Positions 10,920 to 22,453 of a stretch of 64,000 bases of DNA are shown in pieces. The stretch comes from Papio anubis. Lineage: Eukaryota; Chordata; Mammalia; Primates; Cercopithecidae. Both the position numbers and the translations under genes were made by a program. The notes below the pieces were generated by a model that did not search any database, was not told where the DNA came from, and saw only the letters and a list, made by a program, of their open reading frames with translations. Every line of letters begins with the position of its first letter. Position 1 is the stretch's first letter. The stretch spans positions 65,089,159 to 65,153,158 of the forward strand of contig NC_044986.1 of assembly GCF_008728515.1 (NCBI RefSeq), written 5' to 3'.

Positions 10920-12357
10920 GAGGCCCTTAATTTTAAAAGAGGGGGGAAAACTTTCCCTTCCTTGAAAGACAACAGCTAGACATAGAGGGCAAAGCCTGAG
11001 GCTTTCCTCAGCCACATAATACCTGTTTGAACCTCACCTCACCTTTCCTTAAAACCAGTCACTGTGAACTTAGAGATGGGGTAGGGGAGAACACTGAAAG
11101 AGAGAAAATCAGCATGTCGTCTGGTGCCCCTGCTGTGCCTGCCTGCATGCGGCTGCCCATTTCTGTGCACTGGGAAAAACAGTAGTGCCGTCTCCACTAT
11201 ACCTTTGGGCTAGAACTGAAGCAGCCCATTTTCTAGTTCAATCCTTAGGTCTGTTTCCTCTTTTCACAGGAAAACTCATAGTCAAAATAGATTTTCATGA
11301 GGCTGGGACAGAGATGCATAGGGATTCCTGTATATTTGTTTACAACCTCCTGTGAATCTATAACTACTTCAAAATAAGAGCAAAAACTTGATTTTTCAGA
11401 AAGCACTACTTTTAATTACCAAGGAGAAATGTATGAAACAACTTTTTTCTTACATTTTTCAAACCCCATCTTTTTAAAAGAACCCTAACACTGTTTGCCG
11501 AATCCAAAGATATTCTTAAAAAATTTATTCATAATTCCTACTATGATGTGGGGATGGCTATTTTAAAAGATGAACAACTAGGAAGACGAATTGCCTTTTT
11601 TTCCCCTTTAAAATTAATACAACTAAATGTAAACTTCACTTTAGAGGACATTGTTAATTGCTATTTGCCTCTGCTGTGGAGCTCCTCTAGACAAAGCCTA
11701 GAGAAAGTTTCTCAGTACATTTCCTTCACAGCCGTTGCTAAGATACATCCTTCAGGTGCACAAATCATCGAGTCCCCTTTGTGCAGGAAAGCAGAGTGCA
11801 CCCTGACACGGGAACATTTATGACAGACATGGGGATCATTTTCAAGCTTCAGCCATGGTCTGTTTCAGTGACTTTTGCACTCCTTTGCTTTTTGGAATGC
11901 ATAGCTCTTAGTTTTTCACCAAAAATTAACTTTCTATGCAGAAGATCCCACTTATAGATGTAACCAGATTCCACAATAAGAGAAGTCCAGCCCTCTGGGT
12001 CTGTCCCAAACTATGAGGGAGTAAACTGAAGAGCACTCTTCAGTCTAGGCCAGCTGTGGACCTTTGACCCTTGAGCTGAGCAGGGCTCAGAAGGCTAAGG
12101 AGAGACTTTGAGCCAGAGCATAAACAGTTGACAACAGCATTCTCTGTTTACACATTCTTGTACTCTTTGGTGCCTCAGAAATGAAAAAAGTGTTTAGGCT
12201 GAAAGACTGGTTTCACAAAAAATAACAACAAAGTAGAACCATAAAGATGAGGTTATTTGTGCCTGTTACACACTTTCTGAAAAGGAGTTTTGTTGTTAAT
12301 TTACTGATTCCTTGCTGTACTACAAAAGGATTTAGTTGCTTTATAAAATATTTTTGT

Positions 12358-13089
12358 TGGCCAGGCATGATGGCTCATGCCTGTAATCCCAGCACTTTGG
12401 AAGGCTGAGGCGGGTGGATCCCTTGAGGTCGGGAGTTTGAGACTAGCCTGACCAACATGGAGAAACCTCGTCTCTACTAAAAATACAGAATTAGGTGGGC
12501 GTGGTGGCACATGCCTATAATCCCAGCTACTCAGGAGGCTTAGGCAGGAGAATCACTTGAACCCAAAAGGGGGAGGTTGCGGTGAGCCGAGATCACGCCA
12601 CTGCACTCCAGCCTGGGCAACAAGAGTAAAACTCCATTTCAAAAAAAAAAAAAAGAATTTTTTTTTTTTATTCTGGTAAAGACCAGAAAGCAACCCCCCC
12701 TCCCCACCTCCACCAAAAAAAAAAAAAAAAAAAGTCAAAGTAATGATGAAAGCAAAGTATGAGGAGTTTAAAAAGTTATTCTTTTTTTTTTTTTTTTTTT
12801 TTTTTTTGAGACGGAGTCTCGCTCTGTCGCCCAGGCTAGAGTGCAGTGGCCAGATCTCAGCTCACTGCAAGCTCCACCTCCCGGGTTCACGCCATTCTCC
12901 GGCCTCAGCCTCCCGAATAGCTGGGACTACAGGCGCCCGCCACCTCGCCCGGCTAGTTTTTTGTATTTCTTAATAGAGACGGGGTTTCACCGTGTTAGCC
13001 AGGATGGTCTCGATCTCCTGACCTCGTGATCCGCCCGTCTCGGCCTCCCAAAGTGCTGGGATTACAGGCTTGAGCCACCGCGCCCGGCC
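12358..13089. mobile_element. Two Alus facing each other (12358-12654 +, 12781-13089 -)
   Basis: A sense older copy and a young antisense AluYR-type copy are separated by an A/T/C-rich stretch of about 130 bp with homopolymers. The young copy carries the duplication aagttattctttt on both sides. Confidence 0.93.
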
Positions 13090-13579
13090 AAAGTTATTCT
13101 TTTACAAGTCCACTTGTTTGGGGAAAAAAAGTGCAAAGCAAATTAAATGTAGTATGTGGATGCGCAATTCACAAATGAAAATACTGAGCTCTTCACTATC
13201 AAAAGCTTTTCATCCAGTGAAGTCCAGAGCAGGCCCTTGTAGCAGAAAATGTTAGAATTAGCCTCCTGTGGGATGGACGTGGATTCATATAACTCCCGGC
13301 AATCAGTCTCTGCTCCCTGGTGCCTAATGACAGTGGCCTAGAAAGCCCCTGGCCAGTAGGAGCAGGCCCCTGGGAAAGTGTGACTTGCTCTTGGAGTTGG
13401 TGACAATAGCTCAACAATATTGTTCCAATGCAACCCAAGTCCTCATCAAAGTTCTGAGGAAAAACAGGTGGTTTCTTTATGTAAGGACACAAAGGCCCCT
13501 TCCATAAGCCTCAAGGAGAAGGCCTCTAGAATACCCTATCCTGGTTGTTTTCTATCAGAAAAACAAGGGGCTCAAAGAG

Positions 13580-14192
13580 CCACTTCCTCGCCAATTCAGG
13601 AAGTGGGAATACTCATACCCCAATGTAGAATATCAAGAGGTGCACCCATGACAAATAGAAACATGTCAAGATTGCCTTCCAGCCAGACCCAGCAGCGTAG
13701 CTGTAGTGGAGCCAATGAACCCTCCCAAGAACTATGGTGCTGGAAAAATCTTCAACCAGGGGCCTGTGGACTCCTAAAATCTTCCAGTTATAGATGATCA
13801 CTGGGAAGCATTAATAAAATGAAAATAAGCCTATACTTTGCACTCTTTAAGACGGAGAGCTGGCGTCAGCACATGGGCCTACCCAGTGAAGTGATTTTCC
13901 CCCAGGTTGGGGGGTGTGAGGATCACAAGCCGAGGAATGTGGACCTTGACAAGACCTGCGCCCTGAGAGAAGGTCTGATACAGGGCAACAATGCCAGGCT
14001 TCAAATATCACATTCACTCCACATCTTGAAGGTAATTAAAAATTAGTTGAAGGTGAGGTTTGGTATCATAAGCATTTTAGTGGAAACCCAGCCAGACACA
14101 AAGAAAGCCTGTGACCCTGGGTCACCAAGTGACTAAAAAATCCATTTCCTGGCCAATTCAGGAGGTGTGAATACTCACACCACAATGAGAAT
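13580..14192 (+). repeat. Pair of diverged 42-bp direct repeats
   Basis: The phrase ttcctcgccaattcaggaag and what follows (to accccaatg, about 13581-13623) recurs as ttcctggccaattcaggagg (about 14145-14190) with six differences in 42 bases. They could be parts of an old LTR-like element. No gene is recognised between them. Confidence 0.7.
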
Positions 14193-14466
14193 CATTACAA
14201 AATCATTACAATCTGCCTGGCCCAATTCTGTGTTTGCCTTGTCCACTGAGAACACCCTTGAAGTGTTAACTGAACTGGAGTCCACTCGCCCGGCACAGTA
14301 AATCCAGGTATCTACATCAAGGCTTTTTATAGTTATAGAAGAGAAGGCATTTATTTGTAGGGTGCCAAGAGGAGGAGGACCAGGAAGCTATTGTTTAAAT
14401 CTTGACCTCCCAATGTCTTGTAAGCAAAGGTTTTTATTTTTATTTTTTGTTAATTAATTAATTACT

Positions 14467-14751
14467 TTTTGAGACAGAGTCTCACTCTGTCACCCAGGCT
14501 GGAGTGCAGTGGCACTATTTCAGCTCACTGTACCCTCTGCCTCCGGGTTCACACCATTCTCCTGCCTCAGCCTCCCGAGTAGCTGGGACTACAGGCACCC
14601 ACCACAACGCTCGGCTAATTTTTTTGTATTTTTAGTAGAGACGGGGTTTCACTGTGTTAGCCAGGATGGTCTCGATCTCCTGACCTCATGATCTGCCGGC
14701 CTCAGCCTCCCAAAGTGCTGGGATTACAGGTGTGAGCCACCATGCCCGGCC
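14467..14751 (-). mobile_element. Antisense Alu
   Basis: This complete copy is flanked by taagcaaaggttttta and taagcaagggttttta. Confidence 0.93.
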
Positions 14752-15386
14752 TAAGCAAGGGTTTTTAAAGGCAGGGGTAAATTTTAGGAGAGTAGAAGTT
14801 ACAGGCAAAATTATAAATTAATATATGGAGGTTATATATTGGTTTTGGCTTAAAAGGGAAGGATATCTTGAAGGGGCTTACAGATCGTAGGTACATTTAA
14901 AGATTTTCTAGTTTAATTGGTTAAGGAAGAGAAGCTTTGTTTAAAAATTTGGGGTCAGTAAAGAAAAATGTTAACTGGCTCAGGGGTATGACTCCCTCCA
15001 AGTCCATTAGAAAGAAACTTAGAACAAAGAACGCAGGTCAGAGTTTAGTACTTAATTTTTTCTTATCTCAGGTTTATGTGCCAGTGAATCTGTTGGGTGA
15101 GGGTCTTCAGTGGAGGGGTCCAAGTTTCTGAAAGACAACTCAGGCACATATGTTAAGATGTTATCTTTAGTTTTTATAGGGAAACCAAACACCTCTGGAT
15201 TCTAACTTTTTTGGCTATTGTTTTAGGCTATTGCCTTTTTAGTAAGTTACTTACTTTTTAGTACTAGATAGCAAAAGAAAAAAGACAAGATGGTATCTTT
15301 TCCATGGTGGATTTAAGAAAAAAAAAAGGATCTAGCTAGCTATCTGGAATTTTTCTTAAACTCAGGATTTAAAAAAAAAAAAAAAA

Positions 15387-16596
15387 GGCCAGGCACGGTG
15401 GCTCACGCCTGTAATCTCAGCACTTTGGGAGGCCAAGGCGGGCAGATCACCAGGTCAGGAGATCGAGAGCATCCTGGCTAAAAGGTGAAACCCGTCTCTA
15501 CTAAAAATACAAAAAAATTAGCCGGGCATGGTGGCGGGCGCCTGTAGTCCCAGCGACTCGGGAGGCTAAGGCAGGAGAATGGCATGAACCCGGGAGGCGG
15601 AGCTTGCAGTGAGCAGAGATCGCACCACTGCACTCCAGCCTGGGCGACAGAGCGAGACTCATCTCAAAACAAACAAACAAACAATCCTCTTGTTTGGGCA
15701 CAGGCCCCTAAAAAGAGGGTCCTTGCTCCGTCTCAGAAATAAAAGCATCCTTATCAAATCTGAATGTGGCGGGGCACGGTGGCTTATGCCTGCAACCCCA
15801 ACATTTTGGCAGGCGAGGCTGGAGGATTGCTTGAGCCTAGGAGTTCAAGGCTGCAGTGATCTATGATGACAGCACTGCACTGAAGCCTGGGTGACAGAGC
15901 AAGACCCTATCTCTAAAAAAGAAAAAAAAAAAGTGTTTATTTTGGTATCTGGGCACTCCAGTAAAACCGCAGGGACAAAATTAAAGTTTTAATAAAAACT
16001 GTACTGTTAAGGGGGAAAAAATTAACAATTATGCTTATTTTACATTAATCTTATGCTTTTAAAAGACCAAAACCAATTCCAAGAGGGTCTGCTCTTGGAA
16101 TTTAAATTCTAACATTTTAAATCGGGATGCTTGAATCTGATTTTAAGGCCCATGAGAGACTGTGCTACTAATCTGTAAGACAGAGGAAAGATTTTCTTTC
16201 AAAATTCAAAAAGCAGTCACATCCTAACATTTTCGTGTCATAATAAAACATGAATTTTTCATAGAATTAAATTCTAGAAAAAAATGAATTCAAGACTGGG
16301 CGTGGTGGCTCATGGCTGTAATCCCAACACTTTGGGAGGCCAAGGTGGGCGAATCACTTGAGGTCAGGAGTTTGAGACCAGCCTGGCCAACATGGTGAAA
16401 CCTCGTCTCTACTAAAAATTACAAAAATTAGCTGGGCGTGGTGGTGGGTGCCTGTGATCCCAGCTGCACTGGAGGCTGAGGCAGGAGAATCACTTGAACC
16501 TGGGAGGTGGAGGTTGCAGTGAGCTGAGACTGTGCCATTGCACTACAGCCTGGGTGACAAAAGCGAAACTCCGTCTCAAAAAAAAAAAAAAAAACA
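15387..16596 (+). mobile_element. Three sense Alus (15387-15683, 15768-15933 partial, 16293-16596)
   Basis: The first is a complete copy with an (AAAC) tail. The second has an internal deletion (left start joined to right end). The third is complete. The 360 bp between the second and third hold a perfect 11-bp hairpin at 16075-16102. Confidence 0.9.
16075..16102. repeat. Perfect 11-bp inverted repeat, 6-nt loop
   Basis: AATTCCAAGAG, loop ggtctg, CTCTTGGAATT. It lies in unassigned intronic sequence between two Alus. Confidence 0.85.
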
Positions 16597-17889
16597 ACTA
16601 ATCCTAGTATTATTTATTTTATATTTAGAAGACGAGTTTTTCTCTACTATAAGAACATTTAGTCCCTATACAAGTGTGCTTATGGACTCAGAGCTAGGCA
16701 GTCTGCCAGAAATTCATGCATTATTGACCTTCAAGTGGTTTAACGGAGCCGCTGTAACTCAACTAATTACCCAGCCACATGAAATCTGAGACCATCTTTT
16801 TGGGCGCCTGTATTGAATCACACTGTGGGAAAGGTATCTTCTATGCACATTAGGGATGACAACAGAGCACAAATAAAACAGCCTGCAGGTACACTCAAGT
16901 TTAATTTTAAAAAAGGATGTTTTGTTCAAAGTAATCCAAGAAGCTTCTGTGATTTTAAACTGCTCTTTTATCCAGTATGGAATTTCCACCAAATGTTTTT
17001 TAACATTAAAATTAATCCTGAACTTTGAAAAATTGAAGCATTTTGTAACAACATGCCCCTCATTAAAGATAAGATGCTGTGCAAATCTTTGATGGCTTTA
17101 AACAATTAGATCTATTGTGTTACAACTTCAAATAGGTTCAGAAAATCAAATGAAATGGAAACAAAAACAAGAAAGGTTCCAGGCCAGTAAACCAAGCCCC
17201 TCTCCATGTCTCCCTTTTATTTTAGTAAAGTAAAAGAATGCAAACACTTTCCTCCACATTTAGAAACAAAAGAGTACCAAGACAGAAGCTGGCTGCAGAT
17301 AATCGGGTTATCTGTCATGGAAGCTGGAATTCTTTCTCAAGCATGGTGATGTTTATTTTTGACTTCTAGACAAATGGCTCCCTTCTGGGAAATACCCTCT
17401 GCTGGAAAGCTAAAGGCTTCCCTTGGGAGGATGAGCTGTTCAACAGCAGGAGTCCTTAGTAACTATGTCTTCTTTACTTATCACACTTCAACCTGTCAGA
17501 ATTTAGTTAGTGGCCTCCTTTTCAAGTGATATATTCACTAATATTGACCATCAGTTGAGTCTCAGAAAACCTGGAACAGATCCCACAATTTGGTTGTCAG
17601 ATTGTCAGATAGCACACTGATACACCAGGAAGACAGGTGGCCCCACCCGGGGATGCCCTTTGAGCTTCTAGCTTCCTTCCCCCATGGCCACCACCCTCAC
17701 TGCGGATAGAGATACAAGGAGCCTCAGTCAGGAATGACCGACTCAAATCAGCTGAATGACTCAAACCAGCTGGCTTTTGAACAATACTAAAACAAATCCA
17801 CATTTGGCCCAAAACTCTTAGGTTCTGAGGTACCCTTTCCTACCCTCTTTCCCTTCAAGGCCTCCACCCTGGATATGTTCATGACTTTA
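16597..17889. other. Unique intronic sequence
   Basis: No coding signal or recognisable repeat was seen. Short ORFs only. Confidence 0.65.
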
Positions 17890-18790
17890 TTCAGTCGTAT
17901 TAGTTTTCAATGGCTGTCAAAATCAATTACAGCAAACTTAGTGGCTTAAAACAACACAAATTTATTATCTCACAGTCTAAGGTCAGCAGTTCTGGGTGTC
18001 AGAGCCAAAACCAAAGCGCTGGCCAGCCTAGGCTTTATCAGGAGACTGAGGATAGAATGTTTTCACTCTCATTTAGGTTTTCGGCAGAATTCAGTTCCTT
18101 ATGGTTGTAGGACTGAGGACGGCAGTCAGTATTTCCTCCATGACTGTCAGATGGGAGCCTCTCTCAGTCATCTCTATTTCCTATCATGTTGCCCCCTTCA
18201 TCTTCAAACACAGAATTAAACCTGCCCACACTTTCTCTGATGTGCACTTCCATTGCGCTGCTTCTGTTTCTTGCCAGAGAAAATTTATCTTAAAAGTGCT
18301 TTTAAGAGTACCCGTGTGGGCCGCGCGCGGTGGCTCAAGCTTGTAATCTCAGCACTTTGGGAGGCCAAGACGGGCAGATCACGAGGTCAGGAGATCGAGA
18401 CCATCCTGGCTAACACAGTGAAACTCCGTCTCTACCAAAAAATACAAAAAACTAGCCAAGCGCGGTGGTGGGCACCTGTAGTCCCAGCTACTTGGGAGGC
18501 TGAGGCAGGAGAATGGTGTAAACCCAGGAGGCGGAGCTTGCAGTGATCCGAGATCGGACCGCTGCACTCCAGCCTGGGTGACACAGCAAGACTCCATCTC
18601 AAAAAAAAAAAACAAAAACAGAGTACCTGTGATTAGACAGGGTCCACCTAGATAATCTAGAATAATCTCCCTAATTTAATGTCCATAACCTAATTATACC
18701 TGAAAAGTCTCTTTCACCACATAAGGTAACATATTCACAGGTTCCAGGTATCAGGATGTGGGCATCTTTGGTGAACCATTCTACCTACCA
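17890..18790 (+). repeat. Old interspersed repeat, family not assigned, split by a young Alu
   Basis: The phrases gtggcttaaaacaacacaaa and then tttattatctcacag, and later gtaacatattcacaggttcc with gatgtgggcatctttgg, are a common mammalian repeat text. The Alu at 18318-18620 interrupts it with the duplication agagtaccNgtg on both sides. Confidence 0.6.
18318..18620 (+). mobile_element. Young monkey-type AluY (AluYR)
   Basis: The start ggccgcgcgcggtggctcaa, then gccaagacgggcagatcacg and aaaaaactagccaagcg carry the monkey diagnostic pattern. Flanks agagtacccgtg and agagtacctgtg are its target duplication. Confidence 0.94.
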
Positions 18791-19234
18791 CACCAGTTAC
18801 AAGGGTTGGGGGCAAGGAATAGCTATACAAATAGCAAGAGAGGCACAGGTTGTAAACTGCTGTAGTACCTATATGTCCCTAAAAATGGCCATGCAGGAGA
18901 ACATCGTTTTTTTGACCTCCAGGAAACCTGGAATAGATTATGGTGCCTCTTCCCGAGATTCTGGAGGCCACAAAGGCAGTGACAGTGATTAACAGGTCTA
19001 GTCATGGTGATTAACAGAAAATACCACTGTACAAAACAGGGGTAAAAAGTCCAGCATTTAACAAGTTTAGGAAGTTAGGAGAGAGAGAAAAAAATAAATG
19101 AAAATTTAAAAGTCCAGCACAAAGGTGATTGTTTGAATAAAAAATTCAAGTTTCCCTAGATTTTTTTTAAAGCTGTCCTTTCTATTTTCATGATCCTCAC
19201 ATTACAAACAAGTCCTATACTGAGGGCCAAGCAA

Positions 19235-19355
19235 TCTGATCAGGGTATTGGGGTTCTAATCCGGATTCTGCTATGTGGCCCTGAGTAAGTCGCCTCTCTT
19301 CTCTGGGTCTCAGTTCCCTTGCCCATACACGGGGGACTGAACTAGATCAGTCGTT
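19235..19355 (+). mobile_element. MIR fragment
   Basis: Core-like phrases include tatgtggccctgagtaagtc and then tctctgggtctcagttccc. It is diverged. Confidence 0.65.
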
Positions 19356-19814
19356 CGCAAAAAGGGTTCTATGGAACATTCATTCCATGAAATGCTCTCT
19401 ACAAGAAAAAGGGTCCCCAGGCCAAATGTTTGAGAAATGTTGCTTGGAGCCACAGTGGTACTGGGAAAGGCCTGTAACAAACAACTACCTAGTTTATTTA
19501 ACCCAGTGTTCCCTGATCATATTTGATAACAAACTCCCTTTTCCTAAGTACTGTACTACTCTTCAGCTAAGTACTGTACCTTCAGTTGTTACTTCCCTCC
19601 ATTCAGATTGGCCTCTCCCTGAATAGTCGGTACCTCCCCACATCCTGTCCCTTTGTCCCTGTCTCCTCCACCTACAGCACTCTTCCCCATACCTCGGTGT
19701 TTCAAAATCCTGCCTGTCATTTAAGACTAACTCAAATACTGAGTGACTCTATCATGAATAGTTTTCTGATCCCATCAGCTGGAAATATATTCTTCTTCAT
19801 ATGTACTGTTTAAT

Positions 19815-19960
19815 AAACATTTAATGAGTGGCTACCATTGTTTAGCATCAGGCACTGAGAGCACATTGATATTATAACAGCACAGTCTCTCAATCATTCC
19901 TTATGCAGCATATATTTATTATCTACTATATACCAGTTACAAAAGTCACAAGAGCAAACA
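19815..19960 (+). mobile_element. L2/MIR-like fragment
   Basis: The phrases taataaacatttaatgagtg, gcatcaggcactgagagc and atatttattatctactatat are typical of the tail of an old L2 or MIR copy. Confidence 0.5.
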
Positions 19961-20194
19961 GGATACAGTCCTTGCACTCAATGGGCTTTGACTGTCATGG
20001 AAGAGCAGCTGTTGGTTAAGGCAATCTTAACCTAGCATGAGACTGTAATTGGTAGGACGAGGACTCAGTATTCCTGGGTCCCAGCCTGAATGCTATTCCC
20101 AGAAGTCTGTGGCTGCCTGGGCCAGGACCACCATGAGGAAGAAGAGCCAGACTGTTCCTCGTGGGGCCTTGGGCCACTAAGGCAGCACGGGATA

Positions 20195-20350
20195 AATAAA
20201 GGAACAGTGGAATTGGTCAGGTACACCTGGGCTCACATTCTTTACCTCCGCTTACTGTCAGTGTACCCTCTTTGAGTATTAATTAGTGACCTCAGCTCTT
20301 CAAGATGAATAATAGTTTCTGGCTACAAGGTTACTGTGGGAAAACAATCT
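20195..20350 (+). mobile_element. MIR fragment
   Basis: The text runs ggctcacattctttacctcc, then taatagtttctggctacaag, then gttactgtgggaaaa, in the order of a MIR element. Confidence 0.55.
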
Positions 20351-20639
20351 GAAAATACCTGGAATAGATTTGATATGTGTCAGTTCTTCTACCGATATCA
20401 GCACTTTTTTTCTTCCCAAATTAACGATATTAACTTGATCAGACCCTGTTCTATGTCATTACCAGTACTTCAAGTTTCTCCTGTAGGGCACCAGGTAGGC
20501 ACATGGATGGATTTCTTAGCCAATTCTGACTTTTCTTTTTTTGAGATGGAGTTTCGCTCTTGTTGCCCAGGCTGGAGTGCAAACTGCCTCCTGGGTTCAG
20601 GAGATTCTCCTGCCTCAGCCTCCTGAGTAGCTGGGATTA

Positions 20640-21095
20640 TGCTAGAACAGGCTCCAAGACTGACCATAAACAAGATCTCTGCAGCACTGTGACATGCTCA
20701 TGATGGCTATAATGCTCACGTTGGAGGTTGCTGGTTTACCGGAATGAGGGCAAGGAACACCTGGCCCACCCAGGGTGGAAAACCGCTCAAGGCGTTCCTA
20801 AACCACAAACAATGGCATGAGCAATTAAGGACATGTTCCTGCTGCAGATAACTAGCCAGAGCCTGTCCCTTTGTGCTTGTGAAGAATACTTTCAGTTAAT
20901 CTATAAACTGCAGAAATGATGTTTATCTCGGGCTTACTGTCAATAACTAAGTGGGTCAAACTCTGTTCCAGGCTCTTGGCTCTGAAGGCTGTTAGCCCCG
21001 CCCCCCATCCCACTTTGCACTCTATTTCTGTGTCTGTGTCTTTATTCCTCTAGCACTGCTGGGTTGGGGTCTCCACCACCGAGCTGGTCTCGGCA
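20640..21095 (+). repeat. 5' LTR of the HML-3 type provirus
   Basis: This 456-bp LTR runs from TGCTAGAACAGG to GGTCTCGGCA. It matches the 3' LTR over its length with about twenty substitutions and a few small indels by eye (near 5 percent). A late stretch 'ctttattcctctag' lies near the expected 3' processing zone. Confidence 0.93.
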
Positions 21096-21125
21096 AGCAG
21101 CACCCAAATGCGGGGCTCAAACCCC
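21096..21125 (+). promoter_or_regulatory. Degenerate primer-binding site
   Basis: The bases directly after the 5' LTR (agcagcacccaaatgcgggg) resemble a decayed lysine-tRNA type primer site as used by HML groups, but the leading TGG is lost. The tRNA assignment is an inference from the group. Confidence 0.5.
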
Positions 21126-21229
21126 GGTTGAAGGGTCGCCGAAGGGATGGTTGGAGAACATGGAACTATGCTGGAGAACACCCGAGTACTCTTAAGCAAT
21201 CCCCGTGGTGAATAAAAAGGGGAGCTTGG

Positions 21230-21977
21230 AAGCATCAGGGTAACAATTAGACAAGGGTCGAGAAGGCACAAGGCTTCTTTGAGTCTGCTTCAGCAGCTCC
21301 TCAGAAAAGGAGTGAAGGTTAGCACTAGCCACTTTATGCAGTTTTTTAGTGCGGTAGAGAAATATTGCCCTGGTTTCCCAACTGAGGAACTATGGATGTA
21401 GAGGTCTGGGGGAAGGTAGGCGGCGCACTCAAAAAGGCATATAAGGATAGTACTGAGGATATTCCTATAACTGTCCGGTGAGTGTGGGCTCTGATTCGCT
21501 CCACCTTGGAACCTTTTCACACTGACAATGAGGAGGAAGGAGATGAAGAAGCAGGGGAGTGTGATAACGTTGCCAAAGAGATAAAAGATCTGTCAACCAC
21601 TTAAAGAGACCCAAGAAGGGGAAGCTTGTCCCTGCCCCTTGGCACCCCCTCAATACCTTGAAGATAGAGAATGGCCTGACCCTCCGGATCTTTCTTTTCC
21701 GGAGGACACTGGGCAAAAAGTAGTCGCCCCAGTGACTGTTCTAGCAGCGCCCCAAGCAACCATCCTCAGTTCTATTCAGACAGGAATTCAGCAAGCTAGA
21801 AGAGAGGATGATTTAGAGGCTTGGCAGTTCCCTGTTAGGATACATCCCCCAGATCAACAGGCGAATGTTATGGCTACATTTGAGCCTTCTCCTTTTAAAT
21901 TACTCAAAGAGTTTAAACAGGCTATCAATCAGTATGAACCAGGTCTATGCCTGAAATGTAAAAAAAGAAAGCATTGG
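21230..21977 (+). pseudogene. gag remnant (matrix region, then an abrupt jump to nucleocapsid)
   Basis: The degenerate frame starts with matrix-like sequence (HFMQFFSAVEKYCPGF near 21330) and carries several stops. The longest open part (21639-21992) runs through a proline-rich region into the capsid start (FKLLKEFKQAINQYE). It then changes at once to a zinc-knuckle-like CLKCKKRKHWAGC. Nearly all of capsid is therefore missing by internal deletion before the Alu at about 21978. The piece at 22271-22453 continues decayed nucleocapsid sequence. No functional Gag is possible from this locus. Confidence 0.8.
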
Positions 21978-22270
21978 GCCGGGTGCCTGTGACTCACGCC
22001 TGTAAGCCCAGCACTTTGGGAGGCCGAGGTGGGCGGATCATGAGGTCAGGAGATCAAGGCCATCCTGGCTAACATGGTGAAACCCATCTATACTAAAAAT
22101 ACAAAAAAAATTAGCCGGGCATGGTGGCGGGCGCCTGTAGTCCCAGCTACTCGGGAGGCTGAGGCAGGAGAATGGCGTGAACCCAGGAGGCAGAGCTTGT
22201 AGTGAGCCAAGATCCCGCAGCTGCACTCCAGCCTGGGCGACAGAGCAAGACTCCACTTCAAAAAAAAAAG
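21978..22270 (+). mobile_element. AluY inserted in gag of the provirus
   Basis: This complete sense Alu runs from gggccgggtgcctgtgactc to an A-tail ending before gaaaagtgtcattc. A-rich gag sequence on both sides obscures the exact target duplication. Confidence 0.9.
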
Positions 22271-22453
22271 GAAAAGTGTCATTCTAAATTTGATAAAGAC
22301 GGAAACCTGATTTCGTGAAACGCCATGAGGGGCCGTCCTGGGACCCGTTCTAAACCGGGGCATTCCCGGCTCAGGCCACTCCCTCACCCCTATACAATGC
22401 TTGTGCCCCGCCATAGCCAGTAAAGCGGCAGTAGACAGTGTAGCACCAGGGCT

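Larger units (their letters stand above)
8753..12357. other. Intronic sequence without recognised gene
   Basis: Apart from the MER20-like piece, one young Alu (10273-10580) and the 35-bp tandem units, I see only diverged non-coding sequence. The longest ORF (11548-11823) resembles nothing known. Confidence 0.7.
13090..15386. other. Intronic sequence without recognised gene
   Basis: The stretch holds the 42-bp direct repeats and one Alu. A 125-codon ORF at 13420-13797 has a low-complexity, Ser/Gln-rich product with no recognised domain. The part at 14780-15370 may be an old LTR, unassigned. Confidence 0.65.

Noticed and set aside
13420..13797. 125-codon ORF
   Set aside because: No domain, no splice or promoter context, Ser/Gln-rich composition, intronic. 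Could be chance.
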